A stretch of DNA of 64,000 bases from Onchocerca volvulus (GCA_000499405.2 HG738139.1:752564-816563); one strand, 5' to 3'; numbered from the stretch's first letter, positions 37,765 to 50,309 are shown. A program made the numbers and translations. Notes: generated by a model from the sequence alone, not told the origin.

Positions 37765-38955
37765 ATCGGTATTCATCAAAATTACTAGTGAATAGGAATT
37801 TATAAACGATCCAGGTGCTTGTCGATGTTGTGGCAGAAAAAAGCAATGAAATATGTGGTTCCATTGCTTTTTTCTGATATCGGCATAACTCATAATAAAG
37901 CTTAAGAGCTTAAAGGAAAAGTTCGTATAATTCATCACTTACTATAAATATTTATTTTATTGGAATTCTGGATAATTTTCAGGAAAGTTTTGGCTGGAAA
38001 ATATTCGCTGATAAGAGAAATTGAAAAGCTTCGACATCATTCTCAAAAGTGGAACAGATGTACATTGTTGATTTTCAATACTCATCATTTTTCAATTTCA
38101 TAGTTATTCCAAGTAAGAGAGAAACTTTTTATTCACATAATTATTTTTAAAGAGAAAAAAGGAGGATTAAAGTGGATGCATATATAATAGTTGTTAAAGT
38201 TTCTAATTATCTCATTTTGATCGAAATCGGAAAATCGAATTTATTGTATTCCAGATTGAGCTAGCAACTTTGTTTCAGGCAATAGTTTTGCTTGTTTCAT
38301 GTAGTTTTTACAAATTTCACATTTGGTTGAGCGAAGTAATAAGTTAATCTACTTTCTTTAAGCCATATGTTTGATAAACTAGTAACTGAAAGTCTTGAAG
38401 GGGCGCTTTATATTTTCATACGAAAATGATAGGAATAATTTGAATTCAAAAGAAAAAAAAACTATTATGCAGATGATTATAGTGTTAGTTTTGATAATTA
38501 TTTATCGTGCTTTCTAAAACCTTTCAATAAAATATACGTTTTTTTTTTTTTTTTTTTTTTTTTCCAAGATGTAATACAACTTTGACAGAGAGAAATGAAG
38601 AAAGTTCTTCGTTTTGCGATCAATACTCCCATCGGCGACTGCTTGGAAGCGGTATCAAAGATTTTTCTTATTAAGGAATGCTTACATGAATCTCTTCTAT
38701 AATATTTGTTTGGGTATGTTTAAATTTAGTCAATCTTTACTCGCCATGTCACTCAAAGTATGTGACTTTAACATAATCTTTTTACTGCATGTTCTGGCTT
38801 ATTATAATTCTTGTAACTTTCAGGATAGGTTTGAGCTGATTGAAGACAATCGTTCACTTAACCGCATAGCTTTATCTTTTCTCGTAGTTTATATAAAACC
38901 AAGTCCCATTGCATAATCTGCTGCTGCCGTTACAAAACCTGATTTGTTGGGCTTT
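37765..38955. repeat. Diverged tandem duplication, unit 2
   Basis: Second unit of the pair. It retains exon equivalents LIREIEKLRHHSQKWN (~38,010) and MKKVLRFAINTPIGDCLEA (38,592-38,648, gtatca donor), plus a continuation RFELIEDNRSLNRIALSF (~38,827-38,880). It contains an uninterrupted T run of about 24 at ~38,540-38,563. Confidence 0.75.
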
Positions 38956-40459
38956 AAAAAAATGCTCGGAAAAGTAAATTGATTTCCTCTTCAAAACTGT
39001 TCTAGTTAAGCATACAGTAACAGACAGCATCAGTTATTCTAGTAAATTGGAAATTATCAGTATTAATCGGAAGCATAAGAAATTATGAGTTAGAATGATT
39101 TTAAAATACGCCTAGCAAATTTTGATTTTTGGCTGACTGATTTTTAGTTACGTGCCACTTTTTTTATGTAAATCTCATTTAAGTTTTATATGATTTTTGT
39201 AAAATAAATCGTTAGAAGCAAATTCTGATTTTTGTATTTCGTTATTTATTTAATAACCATTTTATGATCGCTTCCCACTTCTAACTAAAAAATGTTTAAT
39301 ATGTTAGTTTGTTAACTATTTTCTTATAAATGGAACTTCATAAGCTTGTTATATTTTCCAAATATACTTGCAACTACACTAACAGTTTGTATCATTTTTT
39401 GATAATGATTAAATATTTTTGAAAATAATATTTCTGTATTAGACATAAATAAATGCGAAGATCTTCCTTATCATTTGTTTATATTTATGAATGATTGGGA
39501 TGGAAGAGATGCTTTGATTAGTATGATTTGCAAAAATGAATAAATTGAAGGGAGATTTATTTTTATTAATGCGCTTATAATAATTAAGTATTATTAATCA
39601 CAAGTTTTTTCAATGCAACGCATATTTTTCGAAAATGAAGAAAATACGGAATTTTACATTTCCTGATTAAATTAGTATAAATTTACAGTATTATGAATTT
39701 AATTAAAGAGACATTTATTTATAAGCTTCAGATATTTCATGCTAGAAATTGTATTTGTATAAATATATCTTTTGGTGTATGATGTTTTGTAATTTGTTGA
39801 ATAAAAGTGGTAATTGAATAAAAGTTATATTTATCACTGAAAATTTCTTGTGGTATTATTTCTCCAAACTTATTTTTCGTCTTTGTATCTTTTATTCCTA
39901 CTTTATAGTAACTGATTATATTGTTCTCAGAGAAGAAGTAGTAGAAAAATGTGAGGAAACACTATTTTGAATTATTGTTATTTCGGCGAAAAAGTAGTTG
40001 TGCAGGGAGGAAAGACTTTATAGGTTTCGAGACTAGAGAAGCTAAAAATCATATATTGGAATCAGTATACCTGTTTATCTATTATCTCAGAATCTAGTAT
40101 ATGATTTCTGATAATATTGACTTCAAATTTATATGACTGAAATGAATATGCATGAAAAAAATTTGGTATGTGATCAGAAAGGGCTATGCAGTTTGCGATA
40201 CTACGTAATCCCTACTTTATTTTTCTCTTTTTTTTTAAATGACCATGCGATTTTGCAGGTCATTCAGAAAAGTTTATGATGATGAGAAACTTACTTTAAG
40301 AAAAGTTGCGAAATTTTCATTGATTTTGCTGTCGTCTTTTCAAAATGAGTACAACCGAATTGTTTTTCGAGGGATTTTGCTGTAAACGATCTTTATTGAT
40401 TAATCGCGTGTTTCGTGAACGCTTATGAATTCGTTTCATTTTCTCCGTAATTTTTTGAA
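38956..40459. other. Intergenic, no gene recognised
   Basis: A+T-rich DNA upstream of the zinc-finger gene. No long frame or domain was seen. Confidence 0.4.
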
Positions 40460-40472
40460 AGTTATTTTTCAG
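40460..40472 (+). promoter_or_regulatory. Probable spliced-leader acceptor of the zinc-finger gene
   Basis: The sequence gttatttttcag ends three bases before the ATG at 40476, the expected trans-splice position. Confidence 0.55.
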
Positions 40473-40475
40473 GCA

Positions 40476-42173
40476 ATGTCAGTCATCGAAGAGGGACCAG
40501 AGCTTCCGGACATCTTCGATGTCCTGGATTATTTGGAAGACCGGCCTGTGATGTTCCGTGCTTTATGGGAGTATCTGTATGATACAGCGTGGGTAATCTT
40601 TTTTTTTTCTTTTGTCTCGAACCAATTTTTTTAATTCTCTATTATTTTCTGATCTTTTTTTGCACAAATAATGAGGAACAATTAGACCATAACTGTAGAA
40701 AAAAATGCCTGATCTTTTTACAATTTTGCAATGCTTCAGGGAAGCATGTTTCCAGTATTCTCTGAAGGATAACAATACAGTAATTATTGTCGCATTTTTT
40801 CAGATGGAGGGATACCTCTATGCCCGCTTAACGGAGGCGGAGAGGAGGTTGGAGGAAATAGAAGGGCAAAATGCCCGAGATGGAGAAACGGTATCTCAGA
40901 GACCGGAAATCGACGAAGAGGAAGCAGAGCAAGCTCCTCTGCCAACAGGTGATGACGAGGCAGAAGATTGGCCAACGGAAGCAGAGTGGACACCTCTGCC
41001 AGAAGACAATTGGCCAACGGAAGCAGAGTGGGCATCTCTGCCAGAAGACAGTGAACATGGCTCTGAGATACCGGTGGCATCAGTGGAGGAAAGTGGCGCT
41101 GAAGTTGTGGAACCGGCTGGGACGGTTCGAGAGCTTGTTCTGTAAGTTTTTTTTTGGCAATTCTAGAGCAAAAAATTATGTAATAAGCAATTAAATTAGT
41201 TTGGAAAAGATCGAAACAATTATTGTCAGAAATTTTTGTCACTGATCCACGACATTAATCAGCTTACGCTTAATTAATTATATTTTAGCCGCACGAGAAC
41301 AATCAAGATCCCGGTTCCCGTTACACAACTAGCGCCGGCTGTGGCGGTGCCGGAAACTTTCCAACCAGCAGATGTTGGGAGTCTTCCGAGCCGATTCCGC
41401 AGGAAGTTGGCACCGCCACAGGCAGATGCATACACGGTGGTTCAAATTGAAGGAGTTCCTACCGTCGGTAATTTTTAATATTAAAAGCAGTGTAAATGAT
41501 TATGTATTTAAGGTGTCCTGTGATAATGAAATTATTTTTCCCGGATTTTTTTTTTTTTTTTTTAAATTCACTAAATTTGACTTATTTCATAACTGATGTA
41601 GAAATACGATACGTATTAACGTCGTTAAGCCATATTTTTTATAAAAGTATAGTGGCATGAATTTTCAGTGTGTGGTATCTGCGGCAGGCAGTTCGGAACA
41701 ATCAAAGGATGGCGCATCCATTCCTCAAGGATGCATAAGCAGGATGGTATGTGTTTTGCAATTCTTAATTCTTTTTTTTTTAATTCAAATTTTTTTTTGG
41801 AATTTTCTTTATCAGAAAGTAATAGACTGATGGTTTCTGCTCCATTTCAGGCTTTTGTTCTAATTGCGGTCATAGTCTCCTGCTGCCATCCTCGTTCACG
41901 GACGCACAAAAACGCGCTGCAGTAGAACTGCATGCTCTCGATTGGTGCCCGAGAGCACGTGCGGCCGTGATGAATGAGAGACGGGTTAAGCGCCGCAGGC
42001 TCGATCTTGTGGGGAGAGAAGAGGACGCACAGAACCTCTTCGTTCCAGGTAAAAATTAAAGAATTTTTCTGAATTCAGTTTAGATGCAAAGATTGCAAAC
42101 GTATATATCGAAAAAATAAGACTTATGAAGTAATCCTCGTGACTTTGTTGCTCAAGAAATTTTTTCAGATTAG
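40476..42173 (+). CDS. GC-rich six-exon protein with C2H2-type zinc finger
   Basis: Exons 40476-40592, 40804-41141, 41289-41467, 41669-41746, 41851-42048 and 42169-42173 (stop) all join in phase with gt..ag introns; 304 residues. N-terminal part is acidic (EEGPELPDIFDVLDYLEDRP). Exon 2 begins with a helical segment and contains two tandem copies of a WPTEAEW..LPED unit. Exon 3 is Pro/Val-rich. Exon 4 encodes a C-x2-C-x12-H-x4-H finger (CGICGRQFGTIKGWRIHSSR). Exon 5 adds FCSNCGH and a later HALDWC, possibly a second zinc site, then a basic VKRRRLDL stretch (nuclear signal-like). The finger resembles those at the N-terminus of NeSL/R2-type non-LTR retrotransposons, but no reverse transcriptase follows. 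Exons are far richer in G+C than the surroundings. Probably a nuclear nucleic-acid-binding protein; a retrotransposon origin is inference. Confidence 0.72.
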
Positions 42174-44127
42174 CTGGAAATACCTGGCCTCTCCACGCGG
42201 ACAACCCGTCGCTGCCTGTCCCAGTCCTCCATTATCCATCTAAAGGAACAGATGATCGGCCGGTTAGTAATATTAAAATAATAAAGAAAAAATGAAAAAA
42301 ATAAAAAATAAAAAACGAAAAAATCAAAAAAAAAAAAAAAAAATTAAAAAAAAAAAAAAAAATAAAAAAATTAAAAAAGTAAAAAAAAAGAAAACAAAAA
42401 ATTGAAAATGATAAAAAAAAGTAAAAAAGAAAAAAAAAGGTCAAAAAATTAAAAAAAAATTGTTGATTTCTTTAGTATTAAAGAAGCTGAATTCTAGATT
42501 TGAGAAGAAGATTTAGAAATTAATGAATTTGGAATGTCATGCATTTAGTATATCATGTTTGTGATGTTCTGATTAAAATCAGAAGAAGAAATATTTCATT
42601 GGTTTTCATACAGTTTTTAGTGACTTGAAAAAATAAAGACGTAGAAATTACGAATTCAGCTACTTTAATCTTTTTTATCGTTACTTAACTTTTTTCTTTT
42701 CGGTTTGAATTTTCTTTTTATTGTTTTGTTTTTTGAAGTTTTTAATATTTTTTGGTTTTTATTCTTGTTATTTAAATTTTTTAATATTTTAACATTAATT
42801 CTAGACAGTGAAAGAAAAAAGCAAAAAACAAAATAAATAGAAAAAATAGAAAAAGTAGGAAAAATAAAAAGTCAAATAAAAAATAAGAAAAATTAAAAAA
42901 TATAAGAAATAAAAAAAAAGAAAATAAAAGAAAATAAAAAATATAAGAAATGAAAAAGAATAAAAAAATAAAAAAAATAAAAAATACAAGAAATGAAAAA
43001 AACATAAATTAAGAAAATAAAAAAAATGAAAAATGTGAAAAATCAAAAAACAAATAATAAATCTCTTTTTTGTGATTAATTTCTAAGTGTCAGAGCAGTT
43101 GAATTCTCAACTTTTAAAAGAGGTTCAGAAGATTTAATGGAATAAGAATATCATGGAGTGTAATAAGACGTTGTTTGTTTCATTATGATCAAAATAAGAT
43201 TTCTTCAAATCATTTAAGATAAGCAAAGAGAACCTCTTTAAGAATTCGACTGCTTATTTTTTTAAATCTTCTGTTTTTGTTTCTGTATAGCTTTAGGATT
43301 TATGATTTGTAATAATCATTGTATTTTAAATTCGGTTATTTGAATTTCTTTTTCAGTTTTTTTAAGTGTATTGTCTGCAAATAACCTTAGGGTTCTTATT
43401 AATGAATTTGTTGTTCGTAAGTGATTGCTGTAAATAGTTAAAAATTTCCGATGTTTTATTTATTATTTCATTAGGTTTACTGTAGTTTATTTTTTTAGCC
43501 AAAGAACTACTGTTAATTTTTCAGAATTTTTCGTTAGCGTTTTATTCCATTTTAAGATTTACTGGTAATTAATTTAGCATCTCCCTTGCGATTGCATCTA
43601 GTTCTCACTAAATTTGCTCCATATTTGAATATTAACTTGTTTGATATATAATATTTAGTCTGCAGTATTTATTTCTGTATTTCGAAAACGGTATGTATCA
43701 GCTTATCTAACAGTTATTTTAACCAGCTCATAAGTTGATACAATTTTTGTAATTTTACGATTTCTTCTTGAAAAGTGTCTCAATTGTATTGATTTTATTC
43801 TCTGAAAATTTCGCTTTTTCGAATCTTCTAAACTTGTAAATTTTCTTATTTTTATTGGATTTCTAAACTGCGATTCTTTTAATGGCACAATCCCTCCCGA
43901 ACCCTCTGAATTTTTAATTTTTCGAATATTTTGAAATTTTCAATATTTTTATTTTTGAATCTTGGTTTTTCGAATTTTCGAATTTTTTTTCTTTCGAAAA
44001 TATTATTTTTCGGGTTCTTGTAATTCTTTAATTTTCAGCTTTTCATTTAATGATTGTTTTGAGTTTATAATTTTTCGGATTTGAATTTTTCTTGTTTTTA
44101 ACGTTTTGAATTCTCTACAAATTTTTT
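41915..44127. repeat. ~2.2-kb tandem duplication, unit 1
   Basis: Starts within exon 5 of the zinc-finger gene (gctgcagtagaactgc) and continues through its 3' end and the purine-rich downstream DNA. It aligns colinearly with 44,128-~46,100 through ttcgttccaggtaa, gaattctagatt and tttttgaattt anchors. Confidence 0.75.
42270..43060. repeat. Purine-rich low-complexity tracts
   Basis: 42,270-42,460 and 42,800-43,060 are almost only A and G/T-poor (aaaaaataaaaaagaaaa-type). Phe-rich minus-strand frames here are artefacts of composition. Similar but shorter tracts recur at 44,495-44,620 and 44,935-45,090 in the second unit. Confidence 0.85.
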
Positions 44128-44480
44128 GAGGGCTGCAGTAGAACTGCTTGTCTTCAAGTGGTGCCCGAAGATACGTGGGGCCGTAATGAATGAAAAATGG
44201 AAGATGGATTAAGCCCCGAGGCTCGAGTGGGGGAAGAGGATCAAAGAATCTCTTCGTTCCAGGTAAGAATTAAGAAACTTTTATTCCAGTTTACATACAA
44301 AGAATTTACACAAATATATTGAAATACTAAGACTTGTGAAGTTGGTCTTATGACTTTATTTTTCAAGAAAATTTTTCAAATTAGCGGAAATATAAGAATA
44401 TCCCGCTTCTCCACCCTGTCAACCCGCCGCTGTCTGTTTCAATCCAGCATTCTTCACCGGAAGGAGCAAATGATCAGATC
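44128..44480 (+). pseudogene. Decayed 3' fragment of the zinc-finger gene
   Basis: Translation RAAVELLVFKWCPKIRGAV parallels RAAVELHALDWCPRARAAV of the intact gene, followed by a stop (ATGGATTAA-type change) and frame loss. The downstream donor (ttccaggtaaga) and the 42,170-42,260 equivalent (44,385-44,490) are also recognisable. No promoter or 5' exons, so it is dead on arrival. Confidence 0.7.
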
Positions 44481-46100
44481 GGTTGGTAGTATTTCACAAA
44501 AATGAAAAGGAAAAAGTAAAATGAAAAAAAAAAGAAAATCAAAAAAATAAAAGAAATTAAAAAAGGAAAAAGTGTAAAAAATTCAAAAATGATAAACAAA
44601 AAATTAAAAAAAGAATTTGTTAATTTTTTAATGTTAAAGAGACAGAATTCTAGATTCGAGGTGAAGACTTAGAATTTAATGAATTAGGAATCTCATGCAT
44701 GTAGTTCGGCATGTTCATGATGCTATGACTAAAATCAGAAGAGTAAAACTTTAATGGGTTTGCGTGCAGTTTTCAGTGACTTCAGAAATTAGGAATTCAG
44801 TTACTTTAATTTTTTTGGACTAGAATTTCTGCCTTATTAATCTTTTGTTTGTTTCCAGAGTTTTTAATATTTTTTGATCTTTGTTCTTGTTATTGAAATT
44901 GTTTAATATTTTAGCTTTACCAATAACAAAAGCGAAAAGAAAAGTAACAAAAAATAAAAAACAAAAAATTGAAAAAAGAAAAAAAGGCGAAAGTCAAAAA
45001 AGATAAAAAATGACAAAAGAAAAATGAAAAAAAAAAACGTAAATTAAGAGAATAAAAAAAATGAAAAATGTGTAAATCAAAAAGCAGATGATAAATCTGT
45101 TTTTTTTTTGACCAATTTTTGATTGTCGGAGCAGTTGAATTCTAAACTTTCAAAAGAGGTTCAGAGGTTTAATTGAATAAAAATATCTTGAACTGTAGTA
45201 GGATGTTTTATGCGTTATTATGATCAAAAAAAGATTTCTTTAAATCATTTAAAATAAGATTTTAAGATAAGCAAATGGAACCTCTTTGTTAATTTGACTG
45301 CTTATTTTCTAAAATTTTCTGTTTTTGTTTCTATTTTAATCTTTAGAATACTTGGTTTGCGATAATCACTCTATTTTAAACTTGTTATTTGAATTTTTTT
45401 TCAATTTTGTTAACTTTGTTCTTTGCCAATAACTCTAGGGTCTTTATTGAATTTGATTTTCTCAAACAATTATGGTAAATAGTTAAAAAATTTTCGATGT
45501 TCTGCTTTTTATTTCATTAGATTCCATTGTTTATTTTAGGTAATTGACTATTGTTGATTGTTTGGTTTTTTTTTTTTTATTTCACTTTAAAGCTTGCTGG
45601 TAATTATTTTAACTTCCCTCTTGCCTTTTTTTTTTTTTGCTAAATTTATTTTATATGTTGGGTATCAATTTGTATGATACATAATATTTAATTTGTAGTA
45701 ATTATTTCTTTAATTCAGAAATAATGTACTGAATGATTTAATAGCGTCTTGTTTTGAATTAATTCACAAGTTGAACTAGTTTTAGGATTATATTATGCGA
45801 CTTTTTCTTTTTAAAACTTGTCTCAAATTTTATTGATTTTTTAAATTCTTTGAAGATTTCATTTTTTCAAATTCTCTAAATTTTTAAATTTCCTTATTTT
45901 TGTTTGATTTCTAAATTAGGATCTTTTTAATGGCATAACCCTCAATTTTTTGAATTTTTGGCTTTGCTGACCCCTCTAAATTCTTGACTTCTTGGTTATT
46001 TCAAAGTTCTCAATGTTCCTGAGTTTCGTGTTTTCTTCAGTTTTTTGAATTTATGTTTTGCCGGATATTCGAATTCTAATTTTTCTGCTTTTCGGGTTTT
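44128..46100. repeat. ~2.2-kb tandem duplication, unit 2
   Basis: Second unit following 41,915-44,127 without spacer. The start coincides with an internal coding position of exon 5, so only the gene's 3' part was copied. Confidence 0.75.
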
Positions 46101-46119
46101 TGAAATTTCTTAATCTTAA

Positions 46120-46540
46120 TTTAGCCTAGGCTTAATCTGAGAGTTTTCTAGGATATTTTTGAATTTAATATACGTTTTTAGATGTTCTTAATTTTTAATT
46201 TCAGTTTGTTTTGCATGTTATTTGGCTGAAAATTTTAGGTTTCTTTTCGTTTTTATTTTTAAGTTTAATACGTTTCAACTGTTTTTTGTAATATAGCTTA
46301 GGCTTGAGTGAGAGTTTTCAGGAGATTTTTGAATTTAGCATGCATTTTTAGATGTTCTTGATTTTTAATTTTGGTTCGTTTTACATGTTTTTTTTTGTTA
46401 CAAATTTTAATATTCTTTTCTTTTTTATTTTTAAGTTTGTTCTTTCAACTCTTTTTTGTAGTATTTATCTTAGGCTTAGGCTGACAATTTTCAAAAGATT
46501 TTTGAATTTAATTTTTAGATGTTCTTAGTTTTCAGCATTT
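46120..46540. repeat. ~170-bp tandem repeat, three units
   Basis: Three diverged units start near 46,120, 46,290 and 46,460, each with a ttaggctta-like start, gagattttcaggatt-like centre, gaatttaat and tttttagatgttctta. The third is shortened. Confidence 0.7.
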
Positions 46541-46872
46541 TTTAAATGCTGTACGTAGCAGAGCGCATAGAATACTACAATAATTTCGATTAAAATTTGC
46601 GAAGTGATTACATTTGATATTAATGTTCTAATATAAAAAATTGCTCTATATGCAGGAGAATTTACTGTTCAAAATCTCACTACATTTGCTCACATATCAG
46701 TCTTGTTTTAGTAAGCGTAATTGAAAAAATTTTTTTAATCTAAATTATTCGTTATTACCGTTAGAAATGAATTTAATGGGAATGAATTAAATTGCAGATT
46801 TCTCTTTTGATATCGTAGAGAACTGTATAGACATTATCCAGTATCTCGAAATGTGTTACAGAGCGTAGTTTT

Positions 46873-47019
46873 TTATGCATTCATCCGTCGACATCCTGAA
46901 AATTAGAAAAAAGAGCTTAGTTTAGGGCTTTAGTCAATGAAAATGAACTTACTTCCTTTCCAAGATTCTCGTTCTTGATCAGAAACCGCTTTGTGCCATT
47001 CCGATTCATATAGACGACG
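46873..47019 (-). CDS. Last two exons of an unidentified gene
   Basis: Exon 47,019-46,953 (RRLYESEWHKAVSDQERESW) is flanked by an aatttag acceptor and a gtaagt donor, and joins in phase to 46,895-46,873, which ends RCRRMNA and a TAA. The chain is charged and helical; no family recognised. Upstream exons beyond 47,020 could not be fixed. Confidence 0.4.
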
Positions 47020-48247
47020 CTAAATTAAGAGCATTAAAAGAATTTGATAGCGACAACTTCTTATTCATCTGAGAAGGCATCAAACACACTGGCAATGAAA
47101 CTCTTTGGCTGATGGTCCGAGAGTAGCCTTGCTTATTCAGCTTAAAAACGCAATTCAGTGAATAGCGGGACTTTGAATAAATTTCAATTATTTTGTGACT
47201 TTGTCAGACACAAATTACTGATAAAAAGAGAAAGAAAACAAGATGAACAACAAAATAAGGACAAAAGAAAATTTTTCAGATGAAAAATTGTTGAATTTCT
47301 CCATCAACCAAAAAAATTTTAATTGAATTAAATGGCTTAAATTTGAAAAACCCAAGACTACCGAGCAACTTCTATTTGAGCAATAGTGAGCAAAACATGA
47401 AGCTTTTCAATCCTACAAATTGAAATTTCATAAAATCAGTTTTCTTTCTGAAATAATCCAATGTTGAATTTTGCAAATAATTTTTCCCCAGAAAAGCTTC
47501 TTTTTTTTTGCTGTTTCTTTTTTCTTCTTCCTCTCCAAACGAAATTTAAGATTTTAATGCTTATTATTAAAATTTCAACTTGTTTGATTCATCTGACGAT
47601 GTCTCTAAGTGGGTGGAAATGTTAGAAATCGCTAGATTTTCATTGAAATTCACAAAAATTATATATATGTACTTTTTGAAGCAATATATTTTCCAGGTAA
47701 ATGGTATAATTAATGGAAATATTGAATGACTGAAGTGAATTTCGACCTTATTAATCATTTGAAATAATAAAAATCAGAAGAAATAATTCATAGGGGAATC
47801 ATTTATTTCAACATTAAATTATGAAAACATCTTTTAATTGTTTTATTGGTCCATTTTTAAATTTGTTCCGCATTTTGATAGCATTTGCAATTCGTAAATG
47901 TTGCTCACGAATATCTGAACTTCGTAAAGATTAAAGTGTTTGATCCATTTTTATCATTGGGTTGCTGTAAAAATTGGAGTAATTCTCATTATTGGGCAGG
48001 AATTTTTAGAAAATCCTTGCAAACTTGAACTTGAGTTCAAACAAATGTGATCAAGTGTTGCTGAAAAAAACTGAAATATTTGCGGAAATTAAAATTTCGG
48101 TTCTATAATTTCCAATACAATGATGTAATAGACACGTCGAGGCGAAATAAAGAATTATATTTTTTCGTCTTATCATGACATAATTAAATTGTGTAAACAT
48201 TTTTTTCTTTGAAAATTGCTTAAATGACAGGAAGATAAATTCAATCC
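47020..48247. other. Intergenic, no gene recognised
   Basis: A+T-rich DNA between the unknown 3' exons and the left edge of duplication copy B. A 63-codon minus-strand frame (47,567-47,758) shows no domain or clear splice context. Confidence 0.35.
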
Positions 48248-49203
48248 TTTATTTATATATTTCTTATTTGAGGATGAACATACTTCATGCACAAAAAATT
48301 CTAGACTGAGCAAAGTGCTGCAGCAGCAAAACTAACTGTAGCAGCGAATGTTACAAGTAGTTATAGCCAATAAGTGATTGCTGGTTTATTGGTTGATCAT
48401 TATGAACAAATCAATTAATTGATGGAATCAACAGCAACAATTTATACAAGGTGTAGCTATTATATATTTTTACTATGTTCTTTTTTTTTTCTTGAAGCCA
48501 GTCAGCCTTGCACTAAATAACTGGTCAATAATTTGAATACAATGATAGGTTTAGGAGTCACCTGAAGATGCAAAATATTGTAAGCTGAGATTCATACTGC
48601 ATGTTGAGCGACATTTTAATGAAAATTAAAAATGCAGAATATAGATATCAGGCTTTTCAAAATTATAAGTTGAAAAAAAAAAAACCGTATGTTTGATATT
48701 CTTATGCGCTCAAAACTATCTTAGTAAGTGTACTGCTATAAACAAAAAGATACATGCATTTGATCCAGGAATACTGGAGAAAATATTTAAAATCAATATT
48801 TCATTGAAGTAATTTGGAAATTGTTACATTGTTAGACATAATCAGAAGTGATAGGTATTCTCAGATTGAAATACAGATGATAAAACATACTACGATAACT
48901 ATTTACACTTTCAATGATATGGAATTATTTTGAAGTAATATGATAAAGCAGTAAGATTCAATTCTCTGTAATTAATTGGTATTCCAAGGATTAGTAAACA
49001 TGAAATTATGATGAACAACAGATTAAACTACCTATGTTTTCTATATATACTGTTATGTGTCTCTGCGTGCGTGTGCTTATGCAAACACTTATGAATTTTT
49101 GTAAAATTTGCATGTATGTTCATAAATTTGTGTCAAATGCACCGAATGTAATAATGTTTGTTCATTTAGCTGATAACTTAACTTAATTTAGTCTGTTTTT
49201 ATT
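48248..49203. repeat. Segmental duplication, copy B, older part left of the bacterial insert
   Basis: Colinear with 17,850-18,755 of copy A. The Ala-rich exon equivalent (~48,315-48,450) keeps ...SAAAAKLTVAANVT but has a stop where copy A reads on, while keeping AGLLVDHYEQI. Confidence 0.85.
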
Positions 49204-49429
49204 GGTAACAACCCTTGGAAATTATTCGCCTAAAGTTCTTAGAGTGAAAGAAACCCCAAACGGCTCATTTTGCGAAATAATGGAATTTCTATCTAGGATA
49301 GTGAATTGAGGTTTCATTACAAATACACTTTTCCTTCAACAAACGAAATATCGAGATGCTTACCAGTGCATAGACTGTTTTTTGGCCCTAAGATCATACA
49401 GATTGTACAGAAACTTTTAAATAAAGCAA

Positions 49430-50215
49430 GGCACTTTTATCCATGCTTTCATTCACGCTCATAACGCTTATACTTTTCCTACTATAATGCAGCTTGCCGA
49501 TAAAAATCACCCTGGATTTGAATTTCAGCGCTTAGATGGAATCGGTAAGCGCTTGTATGATTATGTAATGTCAGAATTTGCCACAATATTAATTGTCGTG
49601 TATATGCTCCAGTTGGTAAACATAGTGATTGTCTCACCTCATTAAACGCCTTCTTGAAAATGTAGCTAACAAGCTCATTTGTTCAAAAGATAAATTATTC
49701 AAATGTTGAAATTTAAGAGTTAATTTCCGATCCATTAGAAAAAACTAGAAGCTTCGAGTATGAACTTCATCCAAGCATTCCATTGTCACAACATATTTTT
49801 GGAGAGGAAAGGAAGAATTCCTTAGGTATTGATATCAATGATTCAATTTCACAATTTGCAATAGGTATAAAAGAACTTAGTGAAAAGAAATGACAAATTG
49901 GAAGGGTAATTAATGGAGAATTACTGTTTGGCGGTACTGAGTCTATCAAAGAATTTAATCTATTTAGAAAATGTAGTAAGGAAAGTGTCGAATACAACAA
50001 ATAATCGGGCTTTGAATGCTGTTAAAATAGTACATAATGTTTTTGCTAAATTACAGAATGTTTCAACAAAAAAATGCGCTGAATATCTTGAAAGAGCTTG
50101 AAGAAAAGATGAGAAAGCTGATTTAACATTCTGATTGTGAAAACAGGAAAGATTTTGCCTGATGGAATAGCAGACATCAGTTAACTTTTTGTGTACTGCG
50201 CAGTGATAGCAAAAA
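49430..50215 (+). pseudogene. putA: putA (proline dehydrogenase/P5C dehydrogenase) fragment, Wolbachia-type
   Basis: PutA oxidises proline to glutamate in two steps. The fragment covers the end of the proline dehydrogenase domain and the start of the P5C dehydrogenase domain. Recognisable blocks: HAHNAYTF and DKNHPGFEFQRL (49,436-49,590), then in another frame CRVYAPVGKHSD (49,594-), a shift with LLEN, then FEYELHPSIPLSQHIFGEER and NSLGIDIN (49,747-49,890), INGELLFGGTESIKE, then a further frame with ALNAVKIVHNVFAKLQ and KKCAEYLERA ending in TGA (50,099), and LIVKTGKILPDGIADI with YCAVIAKNKL near 50,130-50,215. At least three frame changes and several stops make it a pseudogene. The full protein exceeds 1,000 residues; this is a piece from the middle. 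Weaker similarity may extend left to ~49,330. Confidence 0.8.
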
Positions 50216-50275
50216 ATAAATTGAATTATCGGAAAAAATTATCAGATCTAACGGATGGAGATAATTTCAGTTTTT

Positions 50276-50309
<34 letters not shown>

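Noticed and set aside
40784..41242. 152-codon minus-strand frame
   Set aside because: Exact antisense of exon 2 of the zinc-finger gene, whose plus-strand frame has clean exon borders and in-phase continuation.
42232..43046. Phe-rich minus-strand frames (42,232-42,444; 42,781-43,046)
   Set aside because: They translate purine-rich low-complexity DNA; no codon structure or splice sites.
49767..50000. 77-codon minus-strand frame in the bacterial-type insert
   Set aside because: Antisense shadow of the well-matched putA segment.
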